Assembly: GCF_012044895.1 (NCBI RefSeq) | Contig: NZ_CP050695.1 | Location: forward strand, 124,001 to 188,000 | Length of the DNA stretch: 64,000 nt | Origin: Aquisalimonas sp. 2447 | GTDB taxonomy: Bacteria; Pseudomonadota; Gammaproteobacteria; Nitrococcales; Aquisalimonadaceae | Direction of reading: 5' to 3' | In this document: positions 9,556 to 19,029 of the stretch, piece after piece | Numbering within the stretch: position 1 is the first letter of the stretch | Layout of the letters: every line of letters begins with the position of its first letter | Notes under the pieces: model-generated | Told to the model about the DNA's origin: nothing | Seen by the model: the letters and a program-made list of their open reading frames with translations, nothing else | The model's database searches: none | Made by a program: the position numbers and the translations under genes

Positions 9556-10469
9556 ACGCAGGTATCCACGGTCCCCGGGTTCGCCGTCCATGGGGTAGCA
9601 GTGCGCTGGTCCTGCTGGGCGCGCTGTCCTCCGGTATCGCCGTCGCCGACGGCCCGTGCGTGGTGGACGACGCGGATCGCGAGGTGTGTCTGGACGCCCC
9701 GGCCGAGCGCATCGTCTCCCTCTCCCCCGGCGCCACCGAGCTGGTGTTTGCCGCCGGCGGCGGTGAGCGCATCGTCGGTACCGTCAGCTACAGCGACTAC
9801 CCCCCCGAGGCGGAGGACATTCCGCGCATCGGCAGCTACAAGCGCCTGGACATGGAAGCGCTGCTGGAGCGTGAGCCCGACCTGGTGGTGGGCTGGTCCA
9901 GTGGCAATCCCACCGAGCAGCTGGAGCGGCTGCAGGATCTGGGGCTCACTGTCTACCTTTCCGAGCCCCGGGAGCTGGATCACGTGGCCACCACCGTCGA
10001 GCGGCTGGGTCGGCTCACCGGTAGTGCATCCACCGCCGACCGGGTTGCGGCGGCGTACCGGGATGAACTCGCCGCCATCGAGGAGCAGTACGGCAACGCC
10101 GACCCGGTGCGGGTGTTCTACCAGGTCTGGCCCGACCCGCTGATGACCGTCAACGACGACCATCTGATCAGCCAGGCGGCGGCGCTGTGTGGTGGCGAGA
10201 ACGTGTTCGGCGAGCTTGGCAGTCTCACTCCGCGTATCGACAAGGAATCCGTACTGGACCGTAACCCCGAGGCCATCGTTGCCGGTGGCATGGGGGAGGC
10301 CGACGAGACCTGGCTGGACGACTGGCGCGGTTTCCAAAGCCTGGAAGCCGTGACCCAGGGGAATCTGTTCTTCGTGCCGCCGTCCAGTATCCAGCGCCCG
10401 ACGCCGCGACTGGTGGAAGGCACGCGCACCCTCTGCGCGCACCTGGAGAAGGCCCGTGAGCGCCGCTGA
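9552..10469 (+). CDS. btuF: Periplasmic cobalamin-binding protein BtuF
   Basis: This is the class III ABC substrate-binding protein that delivers B12 to BtuCD. The 305-residue product has a twin-Arg-containing N-terminus and a hydrophobic signal segment (SALVLLGALSSGIAVADG). The BtuF/FecB fold follows: AERIVSLSPGATELVFAAGG, IGSYKRLDMEALLEREPDLV, and TPRLVEGTRTLCAHL near the end. The ribosome site GGAGGTGATGA is strong and overlaps the preceding stop. The 3' end overlaps btuC by 14 nt. It shares the upstream cobalamin riboswitch unless an internal promoter exists. Confidence 0.92.
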   Translation: MNAGIHGPRVRRPWGSSALVLLGALSSGIAVADGPCVVDDADREVCLDAPAERIVSLSPGATELVFAAGGGERIVGTVSYSDYPPEAEDIPRIGSYKRLDMEALLEREPDLVVGWSSGNPTEQLERLQDLGLTVYLSEPRELDHVATTVERLGRLTGSASTADRVAAAYRDELAAIEEQYGNADPVRVFYQVWPDPLMTVNDDHLISQAAALCGGENVFGELGSLTPRIDKESVLDRNPEAIVAGGMGEADETWLDDWRGFQSLEAVTQGNLFFVPPSSIQRPTPRLVEGTRTLCAHLEKARERR

Positions 10470-11478
10470 TGGCGGCGTTTCACCGGCCACCGCGGCGCCC
10501 GCCGTGGCCGTGGGCCGGCTGCTGCCGCCCCTGCTGATCCTGCTGTGCCTGGGGGTGGCCTCGGTGATGGTGGCGGTGGCCGTGGGCAGCGTGCCCATCC
10601 CGCTGCCGGAGCTGTGGGCGGTGTTCACCGGCGAGGGCTCCGCGCTGCACCGCACCCTGGTGCTGGAGCTGCGCGCCCCCCGGGCCCTGGCCGCGTTCGC
10701 CGTGGGCGGGCTGCTGGCGGTGGCCGGGGCCCTGATGCAGGTGCTGCTGCGCAACCCGCTGGCGGACCCCTACGTGCTTGGCCTCTCCGGCGGCGCGGCA
10801 GTGGGTGCCCTGGCCGCCATGCTCCTGGGACTGGGTGCGGCCATCGTCTCCGGCGCGGCGTTCGCGGGTGCCCTGCTGTCCACCGTGCTGGTGTTCGGCA
10901 TCGCCCACGGCACCGGGAGCTGGACGCCCACACGGCTGTTGCTCACCGGTGTGGTGGTGGCCGCCGGCTGGGGCGCCGTAATCACCTTCATGCTGGCGGT
11001 GGGCCCCACCGAGCGCCTGCCGGGCATGCTCTACTGGTTGATGGGCGACCTCACCTACGCCCGGACGCCCTGGATCGCCCTGTCCACGGTCGCGGTGGCC
11101 TGCATGCTGGCGATGCCGCTGGGGCGCAGTCTCAACGTTCTGGCCCGCGGGCCCATGCAGGCCGCAGCCCTCGGGGTGCCCGTACGCGCGCTGGAGTGGT
11201 CCATCTACATCGGCGCCAGCCTGATCACCGCCGTGGCCGTGACCACCGCCGGCAGCATCGGCTTTGTCGGCCTGGTGGTGCCACACATGCTGCGCCTGGT
11301 GCTGGGCAACGACCAGCGGTTGATCCTGCCCGCCGCCGCCCTGGCCGGCGGCATCCTCGTGACCCTGGCGGACACCCTGGCGCGCACCATGATCGCGCCG
11401 GAGCAGCTGCCGGTGGGCGTGATCACCGCACTCCTGGGTGTCCCCACATTCCTGTACCTGCTGTACCGGAGTCGCTGA
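10456..11478 (+). CDS. btuC: Cobalamin ABC transporter permease BtuC
   Basis: This is a FecCD-type inner-membrane permease of 340 residues with about ten hydrophobic helices. Family blocks include LRAPRALAAFAVGGLLAVAG, RNPLADPYVLGLSGGAAVGA and a late GSIGFVGLVVPHMLRLVLG. The start is GTG 10456, preceded by GGAGAAGG inside the end of btuF. Its stop overlaps the btuD ATG by one base (TGATG). It forms the transmembrane channel of BtuCD-F. The family also carries siderophores and haem, but the flanking corrinoid genes favour B12. Confidence 0.92.
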   Translation: MSAADGGVSPATAAPAVAVGRLLPPLLILLCLGVASVMVAVAVGSVPIPLPELWAVFTGEGSALHRTLVLELRAPRALAAFAVGGLLAVAGALMQVLLRNPLADPYVLGLSGGAAVGALAAMLLGLGAAIVSGAAFAGALLSTVLVFGIAHGTGSWTPTRLLLTGVVVAAGWGAVITFMLAVGPTERLPGMLYWLMGDLTYARTPWIALSTVAVACMLAMPLGRSLNVLARGPMQAAALGVPVRALEWSIYIGASLITAVAVTTAGSIGFVGLVVPHMLRLVLGNDQRLILPAAALAGGILVTLADTLARTMIAPEQLPVGVITALLGVPTFLYLLYRSR

Positions 11479-12299
11479 TGAGTAGCGTTCTCGCTGCGGA
11501 CAAGTTGATCATCGACATCCCGGGCCGGCCGGACGGCGTGCCCCTTGATCTCGCCGTGGAACCGGGGCAGGTGTGGGGGGTGCTGGGTCCCAACGGCGCC
11601 GGCAAGACCACCTTGTTGCACACCCTTGCCGGCCTGCGCCCGCCGCGTAGCGGCCGGGTGACCCTGGACGGCCGACCGCTGCGCAGCTATCGGCGCAAAC
11701 ACGTGGCGCGCTCGGTGGGTGTGGTGTTTCAGGAACGCCAGGACGGTTTCCCCGCCACCGTACTCGAGACCGTGCTCATTGGCCGTCACCCCTATCTCGC
11801 GGCCTGGGACATGGAAACCGCCGAGGACGTTGCCATCGCCCGGGCGGCACTCGCCCGCATGGAACTGGACGGCCTGGACGAGCGCCTGGTCAGCACCCTC
11901 TCCGGTGGTGAGCGCCAGCGGGTGGCCATCGCCACCGCCCTGGCCCAGGACCCGGACGTCTGGCTCGCCGACGAGCCCACCAATCATCTGGATCTGCGCC
12001 ACCAGGTGGCGGTGATGGAACTGCTGCGCGCCCAGGCCGTGGCCGAGCGCGGCATCTTCCTGTGCCTGCACGACATCAACCTGGCGGCGCGCTGGTGCGA
12101 TCATCTGCTGCTGCTCTACCCTGACGGCGCCGCATGCTGGGGGCCGGCGGAGCACATGCTGGTGCCGGAGGCCCTGGAGCGCCTGTACGGCCAGCCCCTG
12201 GCCCGGGCCACCGTGGATGGCGCCCAGGTGTTCGTCCCCGCCGGGGCAGGCACCATCCAGCCGGCGCGCCCGGAATCCCATGCAAGGAGACCATCGTGA
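11478..12299 (+). CDS. btuD: Cobalamin ABC transporter ATP-binding protein BtuD
   Basis: This 273-residue ATPase powers BtuC. It has Walker A (GPNGAGKTTL), a Q-loop (VVFQERQDGFPATVLETVL), the ABC signature LSGGERQRVAIATALAQ, Walker B (VWLADEPTNHLDL) and the H-loop (LCLHDINLAARWCDHLLLLY). The start ATG 11478 follows the btuC stop by overlap. The stop overlaps the GTG start of cobB. The gene order joins uptake genes directly to late corrin-ring synthesis genes, so salvage and synthesis are probably co-regulated. Confidence 0.92.
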   Translation: MSSVLAADKLIIDIPGRPDGVPLDLAVEPGQVWGVLGPNGAGKTTLLHTLAGLRPPRSGRVTLDGRPLRSYRRKHVARSVGVVFQERQDGFPATVLETVLIGRHPYLAAWDMETAEDVAIARAALARMELDGLDERLVSTLSGGERQRVAIATALAQDPDVWLADEPTNHLDLRHQVAVMELLRAQAVAERGIFLCLHDINLAARWCDHLLLLYPDGAACWGPAEHMLVPEALERLYGQPLARATVDGAQVFVPAGAGTIQPARPESHARRPS

Positions 12300-13630
12300 C
12301 CGACGAATCCCCTGTCCGCGGGCGCGCGCCCGCGGCACTGATCAGCGCCCCGGGCTCCGGTTCCGGCAAGTCCATGATCACCGCCGCCCTGGCGCGGCTG
12401 CACCGCAATGCCGGCCGCCACGTGCGCGTGTTCAAGTACGGTCCGGACTACCTGGACCCCATGGTGCTGGAGCGCGCCTCGGGCAATCCCGTCTACCAGC
12501 TTCACCCGTGGATGACCGGCATGGCCGAGTGCCGCTGGCGGCTGGCCGAGGCCGTCCGGGACGCGGATCTGGTGCTGGTGGAGGGGTCCATGGGTCTGTT
12601 CGACGGTGATCCGTCCAGCGCGGACCTGGCCGCGGCCACGGGGCTGCCGGTGGTGCCGGTGATCGAGGCGGCGGGCATGGGGCAGACCTTCGGCGCCGTG
12701 GCGCTGGGGCTGGACCTGTACCGGGACAATGTTCATCTCTCCGGGGTGATCGCCAACCGCACCGGCAGCGTCGGCCACGGCCGCATGCTGGCGGAGGCGC
12801 TACCCGAGCGCATGCCGTTACTGGGGGCGGTACAGCGCAACGAGGCCCTGCATATCCCCGATCGGCACCTGGGGCTGGTGCAGGCCGGCGAGGTGGCCGA
12901 TCTGGATCTGCAGCTGGACGCGGCGGCCGAGGTGCTCCGGGAAGCGGGGCTGGAGGCATTGCCGGCCACCGTGGAGCTGGTGGCGGATCCGCTGCCGCTA
13001 CCGCCACGGTTGCTGGAGGGGGTCCGGATCGCCATTGCCCGGGACAGCGCCTTCGCCTTCATCTACCGCGCCAACGTGGAGCTGCTCGCCGCCATGGGCG
13101 CGGAGCTGGTGGAGTTCTCGCCGCTGGCCGATCAGGCGCTGCCGGAGTGCGACGCCCTGTGGCTGCCCGGCGGTTACCCGGAACTCCACGCTCGCCAGTT
13201 CGCGGACAACCTGCCCATGCTGCTGGCCATGCGTGCCCACCACGCCGAGGGGAAGCCCATCCTGGCGGAGTGCGGCGGGCTCATGGCCTGCATGGAGGCG
13301 CTGGTGGACGGCGACGGGCACGCGCACCGCATGCTGGGCCTGCTGCCCGGGCGGGCGGTCATGGCCGGCAAGCTCACCGGCCTCGGGCTGCAGTCCCTGG
13401 CCACGCCCCATGGCGAGCTGCGCGGCCACACCTTCCACCACTCGCGGCTGGAGACCGAGCTGGAGCCCGTTGCCCGCACGGTGCGCAACCGCACCGGCAC
13501 CGCCGGCGAGGCGGTCTACCGGCAGGGATCGCTCACCGCCAGCTACTACCATGCCTATTTCCCGTCCGCGCCGGCGGCGGCCGCCGCCCTGTTCCGCGGC
13601 ACGTTTTTCGAGGAGACCGACCATGCGTGA
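12296..13630 (+). CDS. cobB: Cobyrinate/hydrogenobyrinate a,c-diamide synthase CobB/CbiA
   Basis: The enzyme amidates the a and c side chains of the corrin ring using glutamine and ATP. It has 444 residues. The N-terminal P-loop is SAPGSGSGKSMITAAL, followed by FKYGPDYLDP and VEGSMGLFDG. The C-terminal class I glutamine-amidotransferase half contains LWLPGGYPELHA and the nucleophile motif LAECGGLMACMEAL. The GTG start at 12296 is supported by AAGGAG eight bases upstream and by overlap with the btuD stop. The 3' end overlaps cobO by 8 nt. Whether the substrate is cobyrinate or hydrogenobyrinate depends on when cobalt is inserted, which the window does not settle. Confidence 0.92.
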   Translation: MTDESPVRGRAPAALISAPGSGSGKSMITAALARLHRNAGRHVRVFKYGPDYLDPMVLERASGNPVYQLHPWMTGMAECRWRLAEAVRDADLVLVEGSMGLFDGDPSSADLAAATGLPVVPVIEAAGMGQTFGAVALGLDLYRDNVHLSGVIANRTGSVGHGRMLAEALPERMPLLGAVQRNEALHIPDRHLGLVQAGEVADLDLQLDAAAEVLREAGLEALPATVELVADPLPLPPRLLEGVRIAIARDSAFAFIYRANVELLAAMGAELVEFSPLADQALPECDALWLPGGYPELHARQFADNLPMLLAMRAHHAEGKPILAECGGLMACMEALVDGDGHAHRMLGLLPGRAVMAGKLTGLGLQSLATPHGELRGHTFHHSRLETELEPVARTVRNRTGTAGEAVYRQGSLTASYYHAYFPSAPAAAAALFRGTFFEETDHA

Positions 13631-14234
13631 AAACGCCAAGGACCCGGAACGCCATGCCGCACGCATGGCGAAGAAGAAGCGCGCCATCGACGAGCGCATC
13701 GCCCGCGCCCAGGAGGACAAGGGCGTACTGGTGGTGCTGACGGGCCCCGGCAAGGGCAAGAGCAGTTCCGGATTCGGCATGGTCGCCCGCGCCCTGGGCC
13801 ACGGCATGAAAGTGGGTATCGTGCAGTTCATCAAGGGTGCGTTCGTGACCGGCGAGGACCGCTTCTTCCGGGACCATCCGAGCGTCACCTACCACGTCAT
13901 GGGCGAGGGTTACACCTGGGATACCCAGGACCGCACCCGGGACGAGGAGGCGGCCGGCGCGGCGTGGGAGCAAGTTGCCGCCATGCTGAAGGACCCGTCC
14001 TATCACCTGGTGCTGCTGGACGAACTCAACATCGCCCTGCGCTACGAGTATCTCGATCTCGACCGGGTGCTGGACGACCTCATGGCCCGCCCGGACATGC
14101 AGCACGTGGTCGTCACCGGCCGCAACGCCAAGCAGGAACTCATCGACATCGCCGATACCGTTACCGAGATGCAGGTGGTGAAGCACGCCTTCAAGGACGG
14201 GGGCGTGCGCGCTCAAAAGGGCGTGGAACTCTAG
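13623..14234 (+). CDS. cobO: Cob(I)yrinic acid a,c-diamide adenosyltransferase CobO/BtuR
   Basis: The enzyme transfers the adenosyl group of ATP to the cobalt of corrinoids. This 203-residue protein has the CobA/CobO P-loop [17 protein letters not shown], then [11 protein letters not shown], a Walker-B-like [17 protein letters not shown], and the C-terminal family block [20 protein letters not shown]. It overlaps cobB and is followed after 14 nt by cobQ. The order diamide synthase, adenosyltransferase, cobyric acid synthase matches the order of the reactions. Confidence 0.93.
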   Translation: MRENAKDPERHAARMAKKKRAIDERIARAQEDKGVLVVLTGPGKGKSSSGFGMVARALGHGMKVGIVQFIKGAFVTGEDRFFRDHPSVTYHVMGEGYTWDTQDRTRDEEAAGAAWEQVAAMLKDPSYHLVLLDELNIALRYEYLDLDRVLDDLMARPDMQHVVVTGRNAKQELIDIADTVTEMQVVKHAFKDGGVRAQKGVEL

Positions 14235-14248
14235 GCGACGACACCACC

Positions 14249-15715
14249 ATGACCACGCTGATGATCCAGGGCACCACCTCCGACGCCGGCAAGAGCACGG
14301 TGGTGGCCGCCCTGTGCCGCTGGCTCAGGCATCGGGGGGTGTCCGTGGCCCCGTTCAAGCCCCAGAACATGGCACTGAACAGCGCCGTCACCAGCGACGG
14401 CGGCGAAATCGGCCGCTCCACCGCGCTGCAGGCCCAGGCCTGCGGGATCGCCCCCCACAGCGACATGAACCCCGTGCTCCTCAAGCCCCAGAGCGACCGC
14501 GGTGCCCAGGTGATCCTGCGCGGGCAGGTCTACGGCAACATGGACGCGGTGGACTACCACGCCTTCAAGGCCAGCGCCCGGGAGGCGGTGCACTCCGCCT
14601 GGCAGGCGCTGGTCGCCCGTTACGACGTGATCATCGCCGAGGGTGCCGGCAGCCCGGCGGAGATCAACCTGCGGGAGAATGACATCGCCAACATGGGCTT
14701 CGCCGAGATGGTGGACTGCCCCGTGCTGCTGGTGGGTGATATCGACCGTGGCGGGGTGTTCGCGCAACTGGTGGGGACCCTGGAGCTTGTCTCCGCCGCG
14801 GAGCGGGAACGCGTCCGGGGGTTCCTGATCAACCGTTTCCGCGGTGACCCCGCACTGCTGGACAGCGGCCTGGAGTGGCTCACGGAGCGCACCGGCACGC
14901 CCGTACTTGGCGTGCTGCCCCACCTCCAGGGCCTAGTGCTGGACGCCGAGGACAGCATCGGCCGCACCGGCCGCGAGGCGGGCACCGATGCCCTGCGGGT
15001 GGTGGTGCCCGCCCTGCCGCGCATGAGCAACCACAACGACTTCGATCCGTTGCGGCTGCACCCGCAGGTGGACTTGACGTTCGTGGGCCCCGATCAACCG
15101 CAACCGCCGGCGGATCTGATCATCCTCCCCGGCAGCAAGAGCACCCGCACGGATCTCGCCTGGCTGCGGCAGCAGGGCTGGGAACAGTCCATTCGCCGCC
15201 ATGTGCGCTACGGCGGGCACGTGTTCGGCATTTGCGGTGGTTTTCAGATGCTCGGCCACAGCGTTGCCGATCCCGAGGGGCTGGAAGGCCCGGCTGGCAC
15301 CACGCCCGGGCTGGGGTTGCTGGACGTGGAGACGCGGCTCATCCCCGGAAAACAGCTGCGCCAGGTCACTGGCCATCTTGAGCCGGAAGGCGCGGCGCTC
15401 CGCGGCTACGAGATCCACAATGGCGTCACCGAGGGCGCAGCCCTGGAACGGCCGCTGGTACGGCTCGGCGACCGGCCGGATGGTGCCAGCAGCGATGACG
15501 GCCAGGTCATGGGCTGCTACGTCCACGGCCTGTTCGACCACCCCGACGCCGCCAATGCCTTGCTCGCCCGGGCCGGGCTCGACCACCAGGGTGCGGTGGA
15601 CTACCACGCTCACCGGGAGGCGGAGCTGGACCGCTTGGGAGGGATGGTGGCCGAGCACATGGACACGGGGCGTCTACGGGCGATGCTCGGGCTGATGGAC
15701 GCCCGTGTGGAGTGA
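14249..15715 (+). CDS. cobQ: Cobyric acid synthase CobQ/CbiP
   Basis: The enzyme amidates the b, d, e and g side chains of adenosylcobyrinic acid a,c-diamide with glutamine and ATP. The 488-residue product starts with the dethiobiotin-synthetase-like P-loop [20 protein letters not shown] and [13 protein letters not shown]. It has [19 protein letters not shown] mid-protein. The C-terminal glutaminase half contains the nucleophile motif [18 protein letters not shown] 14249 lies 14 nt after cobO. It is the last gene of the run; no canonical terminator follows, only palindromic repeats. Confidence 0.94.
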   Translation: MTTLMIQGTTSDAGKSTVVAALCRWLRHRGVSVAPFKPQNMALNSAVTSDGGEIGRSTALQAQACGIAPHSDMNPVLLKPQSDRGAQVILRGQVYGNMDAVDYHAFKASAREAVHSAWQALVARYDVIIAEGAGSPAEINLRENDIANMGFAEMVDCPVLLVGDIDRGGVFAQLVGTLELVSAAERERVRGFLINRFRGDPALLDSGLEWLTERTGTPVLGVLPHLQGLVLDAEDSIGRTGREAGTDALRVVVPALPRMSNHNDFDPLRLHPQVDLTFVGPDQPQPPADLIILPGSKSTRTDLAWLRQQGWEQSIRRHVRYGGHVFGICGGFQMLGHSVADPEGLEGPAGTTPGLGLLDVETRLIPGKQLRQVTGHLEPEGAALRGYEIHNGVTEGAALERPLVRLGDRPDGASSDDGQVMGCYVHGLFDHPDAANALLARAGLDHQGAVDYHAHREAELDRLGGMVAEHMDTGRLRAMLGLMDARVE

Positions 15716-15735
15716 CGGGCGGGGGCCGCGCCCAC

Positions 15736-15757
15736 GTAGGGCGCATCTTGATGCACC
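15736..15757. repeat. REP-like palindrome, family A
   Basis: This copy of the GTAGGG(T/C)GCATCTTGATG family lies 20 nt after the cobQ stop. One base change breaks the palindrome (GCGCATC versus GATGCAC). Confidence 0.7.
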
Positions 15758-15827
15758 TTCCGGGACATGCCGTCCTTCGTGGGGCGATCGGAGGTCACGG
15801 AATACGCCAGCCGTGGTGGCAGAGACC

Positions 15828-15844
15828 GTAGGGCGGACCTTCAG
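15828..15844. repeat. REP-like palindrome, family B, 5' half split by the intron
   Basis: GTAGGGCGGACCTTCAG is the first part of the family-B repeat. The missing half, GTCCGCCGATTGGGCTTCG, is found at 17836 directly after the group II intron. The uninterrupted homologue is at 40263-40286. Confidence 0.8.
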
Positions 15845-16444
15845 GAGCGCCAGGCGAAGCCTGGTCGCTTGGGATTGGTGGCATGGAGGCGGCCATGAAA
15901 TTGCGAGAGGGACCCAGCGGGCCGTTGAGCCCGCCCGGTAGAGGTTGGCCACCAGCCGGAAGCGAGTCTTGCGCTGCAGTGGGTAACTGCTGTGGTGAAG
16001 CGTAGACAGCGAGTGTCCAGGCTGCGTGATTGAGCCCCGAAATCCGCGACATTGTGGGTGCCGACGGTGTCTGAAGACCGGAAGGCAGTAACGCTGCACT
16101 GTAGAGGCCTGGTGTGGTGTGCCCGCCGGGGTCCGAGAGCGGGGCATGGGCACATTGGGGTCCCCCAGGAACCTGGGAGGGCCTGTCGTCTCCGCCTAAG
16201 AAGTAGACGGTGCGGGCGACCGCTGATCCGCAGTCCGGGCCAGTGGTGGGAGCGTCCTCCTGCTGCTGGAGCGAAGGCTGAGGGCGCTGCGGCGGTATGG
16301 TGCTGCGAGGACAGCCAGAGCGGTGCCAGACGGGCGGCAGGCAGTCGGAGTCTCCCATAGTACCGGAGCAGCCGGGGAACGCGCCCCAGCGGACCCGGTG
16401 AAGGGGAAGGGGAGACCGTGTGAGTGGAGCTGTTGGAGGGACCG

Positions 16445-17747
16445 ATGGCGGAGGCATTGGACTCTGATCTCATCTCAACGCGATGCCAACAGATAGCGGA
16501 TCTGGCGCGGCGTCTTCCGGACAGGCCGCTTTTGACGTTGGCCCATCACATTGACGAGGCGTGGTTGCGTGAGGCGTATCGACGCACGCGCAAGGACGGG
16601 GCGCCGGGCGTTGATGGCCGCACGGGTGCCGCCTACGGCGAGGAGCTTGAGGCGAACCTGAGCTCGCTGCTGGAGCGGGCGAAGTCCGGGCGTACCGGGC
16701 GCCGCCGGTGCGGGGCACCTCGATCCCCAAGGGTGACGGGAGCGAGCGCCGAGCGCTCGGCATTCCGACGTTTGAGGACAAGGTGCTCCAGCGGGCGGTG
16801 GCGATGGTGCTGGAGGCGGTCTACGAGCCGGAGTTCCACGAGGGCTCGTACGGCTTCCGCCTGGGACGCTCGGCGCACCAGGCGCTGCAGGCGGTCTGGC
16901 GGCCGTTGATGGCGATGGGCGGTGGCTGGGTGATTGATCTTGACGTGCGCAAGTTCTTTGACCGGGTCGACCATGGTCTGTTGCGGGAGGTGCTGCGTCG
17001 GCGGGTACGTGACGGCGTGCTGGTTCGGTTGATCGGCAAATGGTTGAACGCCGGCGTGCTGGAGGAAGGGCAGTGGCGCCAGCCCGGGCGGGGCACCCCG
17101 CAGGGCGGGGTGATCTCGCCGATGCTCGCCAACATTTTCCTCCACGAGGTGCTGGATACGTGGTTCGAGGACAGTGTCCGGCCCCGGTTGCGCGGTGAGG
17201 CGCACCTGGTGCGTTTTGCCGACGATGCGCTGCTGGTGTTCGCCTGCGAGAGCGATGCCCGGCGGGTGATGGAGGTGCTGCCCAAGCGTTTTGCGCGCTA
17301 CGGGCTGGAACTCCACCCGGAGAAGACCCGGGTTGTGCGGTTCGACCGGCCCGGATCGGGCGGAGGACCGCACCCGGAGACCTTCGATTTTCTCGGCTTC
17401 ACCCACTACTGGGGGCGGTCGAGGCGAGGGCGCTGGTGGTCAAGCGCAAGACGGCGCGGGATCGGCTGCGCCGGGCCATGCATGCAATCGATCGTTGGTG
17501 CTGTGTGATGCGGCATCACCCCGTGGTTGAGCAGTGGCAAGCCCTGAACCGCAGACTCCGGGGCCACTACGCCTACTTCGGCGTGCGTGGTAACTTTGCA
17601 GCGATCGACCAGGTCCGCTCCCAGGCGATGCGCTCCTGGCACCGATGGCTGTCGCGGCGCTCGCAGAAGGCGGCGATCCCGTGGTCGGAGTTCTCCCGGT
17701 TCCTGGAGTGTTACCCGCTCGCCCGGGCCAGGATCTGCGCCACGTAG
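16445..17747 (+). pseudogene. ltrA: Group II intron reverse transcriptase/maturase, two frameshifts
   Basis: The intron-encoded protein is split over three reading frames. Frame one (from ATG 16445, after GGAGGG) covers the N-terminus, including [13 protein letters not shown] one-base loss near 16690 moves to a frame with [62 protein letters not shown] and the catalytic [11 protein letters not shown] second one-base loss near 17430 leads to the thumb/maturase segment from [18 protein letters not shown] to the stop at 17747. No endonuclease domain is visible after domain X. Catalytic motifs survive, so inactivation looks recent, or the frameshifts could be sequencing errors. Confidence 0.88.
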
Positions 17748-17765
17748 CGAAGCCACTCACACGAG

Positions 17766-17835
17766 GAGCCACTTGCGGGAAACCCGCACGAGTGGATCTG
17801 TGGGGGCCGGCCGGGTAACCGGCCGGCCTACCGAC
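17766..17835 (+). ncRNA. Group II intron domains V and VI
   Basis: Domain V reads GAGCCACTTGCGGGAAACCC then GCACGAGTGGATCTG, with the AGC triad side and GAAA tetraloop. Domain VI follows as a strong GGCCGGCCGGGTAACCGGCC hairpin ending CTACCGAC. These are the catalytic and branch-point domains of group II RNA, and they look intact. Confidence 0.88.
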
Positions 17836-17911
17836 GTCCGCCGATTGGGCTTCGATGGGCCACGTCGGCTTGCATGTCTTGTTTCGGCGGACCTGAAGGT
17901 CCGCCCTACTG
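17836..17911. repeat. REP family B doublet, 3' part
   Basis: The segment contains the right half of the interrupted palindrome, a spacer containing GGGCTTCGATGGGCC, and an inverted second copy with core GGCGGACCTGAAGGTCCGCC at 17888-17907. The same inverted-pair layout occurs at 40263-40354. The CTA at 17906-17908 is the complement of the speE TAG stop. Confidence 0.75.
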
Positions 17912-18769
17912 GTCTGTTAACAGATCCCGGCAGAACTCGGGGACGGCCAGGGCGGCGCGGTGCATGGCGGCGTTGTAGTACGCCGTGGCGAAGGGTTTGG
18001 CCCGGGCGTCGGCTTCGCGGAAGGCGGTGAGGTCGGCGCCCTTGCCGGCGACCGTGGCCGACCACCAGCCGGAGGGGTAGCTGCACACCGGGAACTGCAG
18101 GGTCACCACCCGGGTGAAGCCGGCGCCGCGCATGGCGGCGTGCAGATCCCGCAGAATGGTGTCCACGTGCAGGATCGGAGATTCGCTCTGCTGTACGATC
18201 AGCCCGTCATCCGCCAGTGCCCGGTGGACGTCGCGGAAGAACGCCTCGCCGAACAGACCCTCCGCTGGTCCCACCGGATCCGTGCTGTCGACGATGATGA
18301 CGTCCACGCTGCCCGCGGGCAGGTCCTTGATGTACTGGATGCCGTCCTCGAAACGCAGCTCTGCGCGCGGGTCGTCGTTGGCGCTGCAGAGCTCCGGGAA
18401 GAATGCCTCCGCCGCGCGTGTGACGCCGGCGTCGATGTCCACCTGGGTGCACCGCTTCACACCGGGGTGCTTGAGTACCTCACGCAGCATGCCGCAGTCA
18501 CCGCCGCCGATGATGAGCACGTTACGCGGCGCTGGATGAGTGAACAGCGCCGGGTGGGACATCATCTCGTGGTAGGTGAAGTTGTCACGGCTGGTAAGCA
18601 TCACGCAGCCGTCGATCACCAGCAGCCGCCCCCATCGCTTGGTCTGATAGACCTCGATGTGCTGGTAGGGGGTCTGCTCTTCGTGGAGCTTGTCGGTGAT
18701 CTCCAGCGAAAACGCGACGCCTTCGTCGCCAAAGGGCTCGCTGAACCAGTGTTCGCCATCCAGTGCCAT
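17906..18769 (-). CDS. speE: Polyamine aminopropyltransferase (spermidine synthase)
   Basis: The enzyme makes spermidine from putrescine and decarboxylated S-adenosylmethionine. The 287-residue product has the family N-terminus (WFSEPF, SLEITDKLHEEQTPYQHIEV), the nucleotide-binding motif NVLIIGGGDCGMLREVLKH, the acidic pocket EDGIQYIKD, and the catalytic segment VIIVDSTDPVGPAEGLFGEA. It ends in FPVCSYPSGWWSAT and a C-terminal region. ATG 18769 is preceded by AGGGAG on the minus strand. Its TAG stop is contributed by a REP repeat. It points away from speA at 22454, so the two polyamine genes are near each other but not co-transcribed. Confidence 0.93.
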   Translation of the reverse strand: MALDGEHWFSEPFGDEGVAFSLEITDKLHEEQTPYQHIEVYQTKRWGRLLVIDGCVMLTSRDNFTYHEMMSHPALFTHPAPRNVLIIGGGDCGMLREVLKHPGVKRCTQVDIDAGVTRAAEAFFPELCSANDDPRAELRFEDGIQYIKDLPAGSVDVIIVDSTDPVGPAEGLFGEAFFRDVHRALADDGLIVQQSESPILHVDTILRDLHAAMRGAGFTRVVTLQFPVCSYPSGWWSATVAGKGADLTAFREADARAKPFATAYYNAAMHRAALAVPEFCRDLLTDQ

Positions 18770-19029
18770 GGGGGCTCCCTGTGGTGGGGTGCGGGCGTAT
18801 CGGCCGGGATTATGCGCAAAGACCTGCCACGTTGCCACCTTGTGACGGAATGGGCGGATTCGCATCCGGTGTATACCGGACACTCGACAATGGGCACGAA
18901 AGACACAGCCACACTCCGAGGGCTGGTCATACAGGGGCGGTGCGGCCCGGCCGGACGGGCTGTCTAATGAAACGGCACATGCCGCCGATAACTGCCTGAC
19001 AGAGCATCGTTCAAAGGGTGGGGAAAACA

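Larger units (their letters stand above)
15845..17835 (+). mobile_element. Group II intron inserted in a REP palindrome
   Basis: The 1991-nt element begins GAGCGCCAGGCGAAGCCTGG, where the usual intron start is GTGYG. It carries a long structured 5' RNA region (15845-16440), a broken maturase/reverse transcriptase gene, and catalytic domains V and VI at the 3' end, and ends in AC. The boundaries come from the repeat it interrupts: joining 15844 to 17836 recreates a family-B REP palindrome like the copy at 40263. Insertion in a hairpin resembles group IIC targeting of stem-loops. The first base may be shifted by one because a G is shared at both edges. Confidence 0.88.
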
